Below, one piece after another: positions 43,618 through 52,173 of a stretch of DNA of 61,950 bases. Numbering within the stretch: position 1 is the first letter of the stretch; each line of letters begins with the position of its first letter. Source of the stretch: Cohnella lupini (GTDB lineage Bacteria > Bacillota > Bacilli > Paenibacillales > Paenibacillaceae). The notes below the pieces were generated by a model. That model was not told where the DNA came from. It did no database searches and saw only the letters and a list, made by a program, of their open reading frames with translations. The translations under genes and the position numbers were made by a program. The stretch spans positions 1-61,950 of the forward strand of contig NZ_QRDY01000025.1 of NCBI RefSeq assembly GCF_003386205.1, written 5' to 3'.

Positions 43618-43645
43618 AAAGAGCATGCCACGTGGCATGCTCTTT
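43618..43645 (+). terminator. Terminator after the GyrI-like pair
   Basis: A 13-bp perfect stem, AAAGAGCATGCCA with its complement, around two bases (in practice a 4-base loop), ending in TCTTT. Its A/T flanks allow use from both strands, so it may also serve the convergent LysR gene. Confidence 0.8.
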
Positions 43646-43726
43646 AGCTTTGTGCTGGAGTTCGAGTTGTTACTTAAACACTAAAAGGGATCCTTCTATT
43701 ATGATGGGTGGATGGCCTTAATCGAT

Positions 43727-44638
43727 TTATCCCAACGAGCGACCGGTTTGAACTTTGACCCGCTGAATTAGAGCCTGCAATTCTTTAATAAATAATTTCG
43801 CTGCTTGCCCCATAAATTTATCCGTTCGATAAATAATACAGATATCTTGAGTAGGCGTTGGTTTGAGCAGAGTCACGGCAGTGATATTCTCATCGTTGAT
43901 ATAATCTAGCAGCATTCTTGGGAGAATAGTTGCTCCTATTCCTTGATGGACCAGAGTTAGAAGCGTTGATAAGGTTGAGCTTACAATCGGATTGTTTATC
44001 ACAATTCCTTGTTCTTGACAACAGGCTTGAATGACCTTGGACATTTGATGATCTGAACCGAACATTACCATCTTTAGATGCTGGAGTTGCTCGAATGGAA
44101 CCGCCTTTGACTTTGCAAGGGGATGATCTGATCGAATGGCCAAAGAAAACTCCTCATGAAACAAAGAGACAACGGCAATACGGTCATCTGCCTTCTGTGG
44201 AACCGTGGTAACTCCAAGATCTCTTGTGCCATCAAGAACTTGTTCGTAGACATCCATGGTCTCCGTTACGCGTATCGATAGCTGAGGATACGTTCTATGA
44301 AGATCGATAAGCAAAGCGTCAAACAGTAAGTCGCCATCTCCAGGCAAAATGCCGATATCCAGCTTGCCGCCTTCGATCGTTTTAAGATCCGCAATTGCCT
44401 TCTTTGCATAGTCAACATGTTCAAATATGTTATGGCTCTGTTCGAGCAGGATCTTTCCTGCATCGGTTAACTTAATGCGCTTACCTATGCGATCAAAAAG
44501 AGGGAGGCCGATCTCGTTCTCCAGAAACTTAATCTGTTGACTCAGATTCGATTGTGTGGTGCAGAGGTTCTCGGCCGCCCTGGAGAAATGCATCTCCTTA
44601 CATATCGCAGCAAAGTATTCAAGCTGTCGAAGTTCCAT
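43727..44638 (-). CDS. LysR-family transcriptional regulator
   Basis: A 303-residue LTTR. The N-terminal winged helix (about 1-60) has FSRAAENLCTTQSNLSQQIKFLE, followed by the co-inducer domain (about 90-295) with HQGIGATILP. I chose the ATG at 44638, with AAGGAGAA 7 bases upstream and the usual MELRQLEYF N-terminus. Divergent from the NTF2-like gene, which is probably its target. I found no clear T-N11-A operator in the 280-bp intergenic space. Confidence 0.9.
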   Translation of the reverse strand: MELRQLEYFAAICKEMHFSRAAENLCTTQSNLSQQIKFLENEIGLPLFDRIGKRIKLTDAGKILLEQSHNIFEHVDYAKKAIADLKTIEGGKLDIGILPGDGDLLFDALLIDLHRTYPQLSIRVTETMDVYEQVLDGTRDLGVTTVPQKADDRIAVVSLFHEEFSLAIRSDHPLAKSKAVPFEQLQHLKMVMFGSDHQMSKVIQACCQEQGIVINNPIVSSTLSTLLTLVHQGIGATILPRMLLDYINDENITAVTLLKPTPTQDICIIYRTDKFMGQAAKLFIKELQALIQRVKVQTGRSLG

Positions 44639-44920
44639 TGCTTGGTTCTCCTTCCGATATCCGATCATCCACTGCCATTATATCGGCTAAAACCTAACTT
44701 CATCAAACTACGAGTTATTGATTACCGAAACCGATCAATTGCATCGGAATTTCGTGATGGTTGCATGGAAGCTGGACATGTAAGCTAGAAATGTGGAAGG
44801 AACGATCCAATCAGGAGGAGGAACGAGCCAGCTCAAACGTATCAATTAAGTAGCGATAGTCTCGCGTAAAGAATGCGAATCTAGGTCTTCTTTCAATTTA
44901 CCAAAGGAGAGACAAACGAT

Positions 44921-45319
44921 ATGAAAGCAGAGCATGTACTTAAACTTTATATTGAAAATTTGAATGACAAGGACAGTGCGTTAAAATATGTCCATAGTGA
45001 AGCAACGTTTATAGCAGGATATGATACGGAGTCGGACAGACATCACTTTTATGGAACTTATTGCGGTGTTGATGGCGTAAGAAAGCTTTTGTCCAAATTT
45101 GAGAAAGATCTAGATACCCAAGAATTTAAAATCGTTAAAATATTAGGCGATGATACATCGGCTTTTGCTTGGGGCAGATTTAAGCATCGTATTCGCCCTA
45201 CTAATAAGCTATTCGAAAGCTACTGGGCGGTGATTTGCGAAGTTGAAGAAGGGAAGATCAAGTACTTCCGGGGCTTCGAAGACACGGGTGCATTGGAAGC
45301 CTCTTTTAAGATAGAATGA
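44921..45319 (+). CDS. NTF2/SnoaL-like protein
   Basis: A 132-residue single-domain protein of the NTF2-like (SnoaL) superfamily. An N-terminal helix is followed by a strongly curved sheet: YIENLNDKDSALKYVHSEATFI early, KLFESYWAVICEVEEGKIKYFRGFED late. Such proteins act as small isomerases, hydrolases or ligand-binding proteins; no role can be assigned. AAAGGAG precedes the ATG. Divergent from the LysR gene. Its stop overlaps the start of a 50-codon ORF. Confidence 0.75.
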   Translation: MKAEHVLKLYIENLNDKDSALKYVHSEATFIAGYDTESDRHHFYGTYCGVDGVRKLLSKFEKDLDTQEFKIVKILGDDTSAFAWGRFKHRIRPTNKLFESYWAVICEVEEGKIKYFRGFEDTGALEASFKIE

Positions 45320-45468
45320 CTTTTCTAGCAACAGTGGATGTCTCCTCAATAAGTAATGGAAGTGGAGCCATTATGTCCGCGCCGGATGAAGGTAAGGGTG
45401 GGCGTTATCTACCCGATTCTGAATGGAAGTATTATGACTTATCGGGTCAAAAAATAAGAGGTTCGTAG
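45316..45468 (+). CDS. Small ORF of 50 codons overlapping the NTF2-like gene
   Basis: Starts at an ATG overlapping the stop of the NTF2-like gene (ATGA) and runs 50 codons to TAG, two bases before the convergent kinase gene. The second half, SAPDEGKGGRYLPDSEWKYY, looks coding-like, and a second in-frame ATG has GGAAGTGGAG upstream. It may be a real small protein translated by coupling or the remains of a longer gene cut by rearrangement. Family not recognised. Confidence 0.35.
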   Translation: MTFLATVDVSSISNGSGAIMSAPDEGKGGRYLPDSEWKYYDLSGQKIRGS

Positions 45469-45469
45469 C

Positions 45470-47215
45470 TCACCCCAGAGGAATCGTAATCCTCACCTGG
45501 GTGCCGATGCCCCTTCTGCTGAAGATAACGACGCCGTAATCAGGGCCGTACGCAAGCTGCACCCGTTCATGGACATTGCGAATGCCGTAACCGGCTTCCA
45601 TATGAGGCGCTAGCACTTGCTTAACCTTTTCTTCCGTCATTCCGGCCCCGTCATCCAACACCTCGAAGCGGATGCAGTCAATCGCTTTATAGAGGCGAAT
45701 GATAATGTTAAGCGGATAATCGTCATCCCATATCGCATGGTTAATGGCATTTTCCACGAACGGCTGCAGCATCAGTTTCAAGGTTTGGTGGTGATAGAGA
45801 GCTTCGTCTACCTGCCAATGTACGCGGAACAAATTTTCGAACCTCATGTGCTGTATGGCAACATAATGGCGGGTAATATCCAGTTCCTTCTGGATCAGAA
45901 TATTCCGCTTGCCCTTGTTCAGCGAGGTCTTGTAGAAATTGGACAGATGCGACACGATACGGCCGATTTCGTGATCCTGAGAACGCATGGCATGCGATGA
46001 GATAATCGACAAGGTGTTATAGAGAAAATGGGGATTGATCTGACTCTGAAGCTCATACAGCTCGGCTTCCTTCTTCATAATTTCCTTCTTGTATACCTCA
46101 TTGATGAGCCCATTAAGCCTAAGCTTCATAGCATTGAAGGCGTCCGCAAGCAACCCGATCTCATCCCTGCTCTCGCTCTTGAGTTCGAAGTTGAAGTCCT
46201 CGCTCTCCACTCTGCGGATGAAGCGGTAAAGGGTCAGAAACCGGTTGGAGAAGTATTGCGCGGTCAAAAAAATAAGGATAATCGCCAGAACGAAGCTCAA
46301 GGCGGATATCCACAGCATCCGGTTCGTAGCCTTCCGGGCATCGGCGAGTACATGATCGATCGGAACGACGGATACCGTCTTCCAACCGAGCTTCATGCTG
46401 TTGAATACGACAAGGGATTCTTGTCCGTCGATATCGATGGATGTCGTTCCTACTTCCTCGCCTTCCCATGGACCCTCTCCGATAATAGCGGATAATGGCG
46501 TTGAAATAAGCGACTTGTCCGTAGTGGACAAGATGATTCCGGCGCTGTTCACGATATAGATATCCTTCTTGAATGTTTCTTTCACAATAAGCGAGTACAG
46601 AACGTCTTCTTTCACATCGATCGTCAGAATGCCGTAAGGATAGTGCAGCAGATGGTTGTTGAGCAGCCGTGCCAGCGTGAAGACGGATTCGTCTTTGCTG
46701 TTCTCCGTTACGATGCTGTAGACGGCGTCCCCGTAAGATTCGGTTAAATCGTCGTACCAGCTTTGAGCCATAAGCGGTTCGTCGATATATTTAATAAAAA
46801 GACCGTCGCTGGGAATGGTTTCATTATACGGATATAACGTAATGGCATGAATATCCGCGTTGTTCGCCATAACTCCATATAATAAGTCGTTGATATACTT
46901 ATAAGCTTCCACATACTCTATGCCGCGGGTGTAGACATGAGACAGATACTCCTTCAAAGTCGTGTCCATATAGAGCAAGCTGGAGATTTGCTTGAACGTT
47001 TCAAGGCGGTTCTCGATATTGTTGTTGATTTGGTTGTTCATCGTGTACATATTCTCGTGGGTCTGTCCGATTAATTGCCTCTTGGTGACATTATAAGAAT
47101 AGATAGAGAAGAATAGCAGTGGGATCACGGATGCGAATAGAAAGAATACCAGCAGCTTTCCCCTGATCGGCAAGTTCAAGAAGAACATCTTGATCGTATG
47201 CATAGGTTGTCTCAC
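45470..47215 (-). CDS. Sensor histidine kinase, YesM type
   Basis: A 581-residue membrane kinase. TM segments at about 20-40 and 295-315 frame an extracellular Cache-like sensor. A HAMP domain follows (about 315-370), then the His-kinase segment with SQINPHFLYNTLS, whose His is the phosphorylation site, and an HATPase_c domain with VENAINHAIWDD and DDGAGM. The GTG start overlaps the stop of the response regulator gene, so the pair is translationally coupled. Divergent from the ABC operon it likely controls. A second possible start is the ATG 12 bases downstream. Confidence 0.92.
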   Translation of the reverse strand: MRQPMHTIKMFFLNLPIRGKLLVFFLFASVIPLLFFSIYSYNVTKRQLIGQTHENMYTMNNQINNNIENRLETFKQISSLLYMDTTLKEYLSHVYTRGIEYVEAYKYINDLLYGVMANNADIHAITLYPYNETIPSDGLFIKYIDEPLMAQSWYDDLTESYGDAVYSIVTENSKDESVFTLARLLNNHLLHYPYGILTIDVKEDVLYSLIVKETFKKDIYIVNSAGIILSTTDKSLISTPLSAIIGEGPWEGEEVGTTSIDIDGQESLVVFNSMKLGWKTVSVVPIDHVLADARKATNRMLWISALSFVLAIILIFLTAQYFSNRFLTLYRFIRRVESEDFNFELKSESRDEIGLLADAFNAMKLRLNGLINEVYKKEIMKKEAELYELQSQINPHFLYNTLSIISSHAMRSQDHEIGRIVSHLSNFYKTSLNKGKRNILIQKELDITRHYVAIQHMRFENLFRVHWQVDEALYHHQTLKLMLQPFVENAINHAIWDDDYPLNIIIRLYKAIDCIRFEVLDDGAGMTEEKVKQVLAPHMEAGYGIRNVHERVQLAYGPDYGVVIFSRRGIGTQVRITIPLG

Positions 47216-48780
47216 AGCCTTAAGAGTTGATTGCGGTACTGATTAGGCGTAAGACCTCTTTTCTTATGGAAAATGGCGCAGAAATGGGAGGCGTTCTCAT
47301 ATCCGACCTTGGTTGAAATCTCATGTATTTTGAGGGAACCGTCCTGCAGCATCTCCATCGCCTGATCCATCCTTACTTGAGTGACGTACTCCAGTACGGT
47401 ATAGCCGGTATATTCCTTAAAGATCGTCCGCAAATAATTGGGAGACATATAAACCTGCTCCGCCAAGTAGTCAATCGATAGGGGCCGGGCATACTCCCGC
47501 TTAATCAGCTCTTTAAGCTGCCTGATCAAGGGTGTGTGCTTTTCCCCTTCCACGCCGGCAACCGCCTTGATCAACTGCAGGACAAACTGACTTATCGTAT
47601 GCTCCATTAACGGAATACTCTCAATGATGGATAGCTTATGCAAGAGGGTTGTTTTGTCTGCAACTCTCCCTTTCAGGACGGTATGGGGTTGGACATGAAC
47701 GGCGTAGAGCTGGTCGAGCAGCTCTAGACACGCTTGTTCTACCGGCCCGATACTAGGGTTCGTTACATTCGTATGCGCTTTCACGAATTCGCTTATCCAG
47801 AGCTCCGCCTCTCGAAGCCTTTCATGCAGGACATGGGAGAGGAGAAGCTCGAACGCTGGAGGCTGCATCGGTTCGGGATTGGATTCCGGATTCGCGGAGC
47901 CATCGTCCGCGACTATGAAATGGCCTGCTCCGTTCAGCAATACATGGCGGTTTCTTGTCTGCAGCAGCTTCCGATAGACGCTCGGCAACTCCTCCAGCCG
48001 GGATTGCCGGGAATTGGAGCAGAAAGTGATCCAACGAGTGAAGACTCCAAGCTCCTTACTCCATTCCAGCATATCCTGCAATGGCGCTTTGACGCTGAGG
48101 ACAAGGTGCTGGCGTTCGTTGACCGAGACGATAAGAGCATCGTGCGTTTCCGCAAGCCGCTCGATCCGGCGACCGATGTCCTGGGTAATGGATAGGCCGT
48201 TCTCGATAACCTTCGTCAATGTCGGAAATTCATCTATCGTGATTAAGGAGAAGGAATACGCTCCCGAGGAGGAGATTAACGGCTCAAGCCCGAGGCTGCG
48301 GATTTCCGCGGCTATCGTCTTGAGCGCTTGAGGATGTTTCTCATTGAGCATTTCCTTGATATACTGGATCGCCAGCGCGCGGGAGGACAGCTTGACCCGC
48401 TGCTCTTCCATACATTTTACCTTAACCTTCTTCATAAGCTTGCGCAATTCTTCGACATCCAGAGGCTTTAACAAATATCCGGAAGCTTCCACCTGAAGCG
48501 CGGCCTTCACGTAGGAGAAATCATCGTATCCGCTGAGGAAGATGATCTTCAGGTGCGGCAGTCGTTCCCGCATAATGTCCGCGAATTCCACTCCGTCCAT
48601 GATCGGCATCTTGACATCCGTAATGACAATGTCAGGCAGTAGCTCGCCCACTTTGGAAAGCGCTTCCTTCCCGTTCTTGGCGGTGCCTATCACTTTGAAG
48701 CCCATCTCCTCCCAAGGCACGTATTTTTCCAGCGTGTCAAGTTCAAAAGGTTCGTCGTCCACCAGAACGATTTTATACAT
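47212..48780 (-). CDS. Response regulator with AraC output domain, YesN type
   Basis: A 522-residue regulator: receiver domain (about 1-120; phospho-acceptor Asp55 in DIVITDVKMP, Lys105-type LLKPLD motif), a long middle region, and a C-terminal AraC helix-turn-helix pair (about 420-520) with YMSPNYLRTIFKEYTG and VGYENASHFCAIFHKKRGLTPNQY. It activates the divergent sugar ABC genes when phosphorylated by the downstream kinase. In these systems the signal is usually an extracellular oligosaccharide. Confidence 0.92.
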   Translation of the reverse strand: MYKIVLVDDEPFELDTLEKYVPWEEMGFKVIGTAKNGKEALSKVGELLPDIVITDVKMPIMDGVEFADIMRERLPHLKIIFLSGYDDFSYVKAALQVEASGYLLKPLDVEELRKLMKKVKVKCMEEQRVKLSSRALAIQYIKEMLNEKHPQALKTIAAEIRSLGLEPLISSSGAYSFSLITIDEFPTLTKVIENGLSITQDIGRRIERLAETHDALIVSVNERQHLVLSVKAPLQDMLEWSKELGVFTRWITFCSNSRQSRLEELPSVYRKLLQTRNRHVLLNGAGHFIVADDGSANPESNPEPMQPPAFELLLSHVLHERLREAELWISEFVKAHTNVTNPSIGPVEQACLELLDQLYAVHVQPHTVLKGRVADKTTLLHKLSIIESIPLMEHTISQFVLQLIKAVAGVEGEKHTPLIRQLKELIKREYARPLSIDYLAEQVYMSPNYLRTIFKEYTGYTVLEYVTQVRMDQAMEMLQDGSLKIHEISTKVGYENASHFCAIFHKKRGLTPNQYRNQLLRL

Positions 48781-48970
48781 TTCCGAACCCCCATTGATGG
48801 TTAGTGGTTAGGCTTCAAGTATCCCATCTAGACGAATCTTATGTCAATTAACTCCGATGTAAGATCGTTCGTTTCCGTTATGAATCAGAGGAACTCGTTA
48901 TGGATTATCCCTCCCCGCTCCCCCAATAATAGAGTCAGGCGGTCGGCCTTAGAGAAGGAGGGGGTTCAAA

Positions 48971-49918
48971 GTGAAAGCGAGTGCCCAACCCTCGCAAAAC
49001 AAGCTAACAAAAAAAGTTGTTAAGCAGCGTTACCTGTACCTTATGCTGGTGCCCGGACTGATCTGGGCGATTTTATTTTCCTATGGACCGATGCTTGGAC
49101 TCTATATGGCATTCGTAGATTATCAGCCAAGCCTCGGGAAATTCTGGTCTTCCTTCCTTGGCAGTAAGTTTGTAGGGTTCGATTGGTTTTCGTATTTCTT
49201 TGCGGGGAACGATTTCTACTTGGTTATGAGGAATACGCTCGTCTCCAGCATACTCACGATCCTGATCGGATTTATCGTACCTATCCTGATCGCGCTCTCC
49301 CTTAACGAAGTAAGGAATATGGCATTCAAGCGAGTTATTCAGACCGTTTCCTACATGCCCTATTTCATCTCGTGGGTCATCGCGGCCAATATCTTCGTTA
49401 CGCTGCTCTCGGCGGACGGAGTAATCAATGAACTGCTGAAGCTGCTGGGACTGACCAAGGAAAGCGTTCTGTTCCTGCAGGAGGGCAAATACTTCTGGGG
49501 AATCGTTGCCAGCGCCAACACCTGGAAGGAGATGGGCTACAGCTCGATCATTTACTTGGCGGCTATTGCTTCAATCAATCCGGAGTTGTATGAAGCGGCT
49601 AAAGTGGATGGCGCAACCCGGGCAAGACAAATGATCCACATCACCCTGCCCATGCTGAAGCCAACGATTGTTATTTTGCTTATTCTGGCGGTAGGCAACA
49701 TTCTGAATACGGGCTTCGATCAGTATTACCTGCTAGGCAACTCGCTTAACCGCGAATACTCGGATGTCATCGACACTTATTCCTTCCGATATGGAATTCA
49801 GAATGGGATGTTCTCCTACGCGTCCGCGGTCGGGCTGTTTAAGTCGGTCGTTGCCTTCATTTTGGTGCTCGGCGTCAATTCAGCGGCCAGGCGGATGAAC
49901 AACAACTCGTTATTCTAG
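48971..49918 (+). CDS. Sugar ABC transporter permease, LplB type
   Basis: A 315-residue permease with a short cytoplasmic N-terminus and six TM segments. EAA loop LYEAAKVDGATRARQMIHIT (about 209-228). The start is GTG at 48971, with AAGGAGGGGG 7 bases upstream. First gene of the alpha-galactoside operon, divergent from the YesN/YesM pair. No ATPase gene is nearby. Confidence 0.93.
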   Translation: MKASAQPSQNKLTKKVVKQRYLYLMLVPGLIWAILFSYGPMLGLYMAFVDYQPSLGKFWSSFLGSKFVGFDWFSYFFAGNDFYLVMRNTLVSSILTILIGFIVPILIALSLNEVRNMAFKRVIQTVSYMPYFISWVIAANIFVTLLSADGVINELLKLLGLTKESVLFLQEGKYFWGIVASANTWKEMGYSSIIYLAAIASINPELYEAAKVDGATRARQMIHITLPMLKPTIVILLILAVGNILNTGFDQYYLLGNSLNREYSDVIDTYSFRYGIQNGMFSYASAVGLFKSVVAFILVLGVNSAARRMNNNSLF

Positions 49919-49933
49919 AGGAAGGAGGGCAAT

Positions 49934-50821
49934 ATGAACAAACAGGAAAGGCTGCTGACCTATTCGGGGAATGCGCTGCTGTACGGCTTTCTTGGCGTAC
50001 TGTTCGTCGTTACTTTCTTTCCCTTCTGGCAAATCTTTATTCTGTCTGTCAATGACGGCACGGATTCCTTAAGAGGCGGATTTCTTCTATGGCCGCGGGA
50101 TATCAGTCTGGACAGCTATTCCGCCGTGTTTTCCAACCCGGAAATTTTGGACTCCGTTAAGGTAACGCTGCTTAGAACAATGCTCGGCGTGCCGTTGTCG
50201 ATTTTTTGTATCGCCTTGCTGGCTTACGCCTTGAGCAAGAAGGAGCTCGTATTCGGGCGAGCCATCAACCTCTTCTTCATCTTCACGATGTATTTCAGCG
50301 GAGGATTGATCCCGACTTATATGATTATTAAATCGTTGGGACTGATCGACAACTTCCTCGTCTTTATTTTTCCCGGTATTATCAACATCTTCTGGATGAT
50401 TCTCGTCCGGACGTTCATGGAGCAGCTGCCGCGGGAGCTGGAGGAATCGGCCGAGATCGACGGCGCTAACGATGTGCGGATTTTCATCAAGGTCATCCTT
50501 CCGATCTGCTTGCCCGTTCTGGCTACGGTGGGCCTATTCTCGGCCATCTATCATTGGAATGCTTGGTATGATTCTTACATCTACACCTATAAGCCCGATT
50601 TGAAAACCTTGCAAGCGGTTCTGGTGAAAATCCTGAATCAATACCAGACCGGTGATATGCTGAACGAGGCGCAGGCTAACGCATCGAAGCGGATTCCGGT
50701 TACGAGCGAGAGCATCCGTATGACGGTCACGATGGTCGCGACGATACCGATTATTCTTGTTTACCCGTTCCTGCAGCGGTTTTTCCTGAAAGGGATGCTG
50801 CTAGGCTCCGTCAAAAATTAA
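49934..50821 (+). CDS. Sugar ABC transporter permease, YtcP/LplC type
   Basis: A 295-residue partner permease with six TM segments and EAA loop ELEESAEIDGANDVRIFIKV (about 169-188), ending FFLKGMLLGSVKN. Begins 15 bases after the first permease with AAGGAGGG upstream. Confidence 0.93.
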   Translation: MNKQERLLTYSGNALLYGFLGVLFVVTFFPFWQIFILSVNDGTDSLRGGFLLWPRDISLDSYSAVFSNPEILDSVKVTLLRTMLGVPLSIFCIALLAYALSKKELVFGRAINLFFIFTMYFSGGLIPTYMIIKSLGLIDNFLVFIFPGIINIFWMILVRTFMEQLPRELEESAEIDGANDVRIFIKVILPICLPVLATVGLFSAIYHWNAWYDSYIYTYKPDLKTLQAVLVKILNQYQTGDMLNEAQANASKRIPVTSESIRMTVTMVATIPIILVYPFLQRFFLKGMLLGSVKN

Positions 50822-50843
50822 TAGAACTCAAAGGGGAAGCAAC

Positions 50844-52142
50844 ATGCCAAAAATTACGTTTATCGGAGCGGGAAGCTCTATTTTCGCCAAAAATATTCTC
50901 GGGGACTGCATGAGAACGCCATCTCTCGAGAATGCCCATATGGCTCTCTACGATATTAATGATGAACGACTGGGCCAGTCTGAGAAAATGCTGCAAAATC
51001 TTAACCATAACCTGGGCGGGCGCGCTACCGTCAAAGCCTATACCGACCGCAAAGAAGCGCTACGCGGAGCAGATTATGTCATCAATGCCATCGCCGTAGG
51101 GGAACTGATTCCGACGATTTCATCGGACTTCGAGATTCCGGAGAAATACGGTCTGCACCAGACTGTAGCCGATACGCTCGGCATGGGCGGTTTGTTCAGG
51201 GGTTTGCGTACGATTCCAGTCATGCTGGATATGGCGAAGGACATGGAAGAAGTATGTCCCGATGCCTGGCTGCTTAACTATACGAATCCGATGGCGATCG
51301 TAACCGGCGCCATGCAGCAAGCAACCGGCATTAAAACCGTAGGCTTGTGCCATAGCGTTCAAACCTGTGCCCGCGAATTGTTGGAAGGCCTCGGCATGGA
51401 TCACCAGGATGTGCGCTGGCGAATCGGCGGCATTAACCATCAGGCCTGGTTGCTGGAAATTACCAGAGACGGCGTCGACCTCTACCCCGAGATCAGACGG
51501 AAGGCTGCTGCGCGTACGGAACGGCATACGGATATGGTACGTTACGACTTCATGAAGTTATTCGGCTACTTCGTGACCGAATCCAGCTCGCACGGCTCGG
51601 AATATGTTCCCTACTACCACAAGCATCGTTATCCCGAGCTGAAGGAGAAATATTCCCTCCCGACGACCGGTTACAAGAATTGGGGCAAAGGAAAGGCATC
51701 CTTCTGGAAGGAAGTTAACGATATGATAGAGAACAAGAATCTGACCCATGAGCGCTCACACGAGTATGCTTCTTATATTATGGAGGCGATGGAGACGAAC
51801 GTGCCGTTCGAGATTGCCGGCAACGTGCTCAATACCGGCGGCTTGATCGGCAATTTACCGGAGAAGGCGTGCGTCGAGGTTCCCTGCATGGTGAATGGCA
51901 ACGGCATTCTGCCGACGAGATTCGGCGAACTGCCTCCCCAATGCGCCGCGCTGAACCGGACGAATATCAATATGCAGCTACTCACGATCGAGGCGGCCAT
52001 AACCGGGAAGCGGGAGCATGTCTATCATGCGGCCATGCTTGACCCTCATACGTCCTCGGAGCTGTCGCTGGACGACATCGTGAAGATGTGCGATGAAATG
52101 CTGGAAGCGAACCAATCGTTCCTTTCTTATATGAAAGCTTAA
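50844..52142 (+). CDS. Glycoside hydrolase family 4, alpha-galactosidase-like
   Basis: A 432-residue cytoplasmic GH4 enzyme, NAD+- and Mn2+-dependent. The N-terminal Rossmann motif ITFIGAGSSIF binds NAD. The GLCHSVQ motif (Cys169) with the GGINHQAW segment provides the metal ligands. The C-H-S type motif is found in GH4 alpha-galactosidases and some alpha-glucosidases/glucuronidases, while phospho-sugar enzymes usually carry CN. Placed after two permeases and before the binding lipoprotein, it probably hydrolyses imported alpha-galactosides. AAAGGGGAAG precedes the ATG. Confidence 0.92.
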   Translation: MPKITFIGAGSSIFAKNILGDCMRTPSLENAHMALYDINDERLGQSEKMLQNLNHNLGGRATVKAYTDRKEALRGADYVINAIAVGELIPTISSDFEIPEKYGLHQTVADTLGMGGLFRGLRTIPVMLDMAKDMEEVCPDAWLLNYTNPMAIVTGAMQQATGIKTVGLCHSVQTCARELLEGLGMDHQDVRWRIGGINHQAWLLEITRDGVDLYPEIRRKAAARTERHTDMVRYDFMKLFGYFVTESSSHGSEYVPYYHKHRYPELKEKYSLPTTGYKNWGKGKASFWKEVNDMIENKNLTHERSHEYASYIMEAMETNVPFEIAGNVLNTGGLIGNLPEKACVEVPCMVNGNGILPTRFGELPPQCAALNRTNINMQLLTIEAAITGKREHVYHAAMLDPHTSSELSLDDIVKMCDEMLEANQSFLSYMKA

Positions 52143-52173
52143 TTCGACAATTATACTTTAGGGGGTATTATCG

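Noticed and set aside
44639..44920. LysR operator in the LysR/NTF2-like intergenic space
   Set aside because: The partial repeat CCGAT...ATCGG near 44731 is imperfect, and I cannot show a clear T-N11-A site; nothing else was recognisable there.
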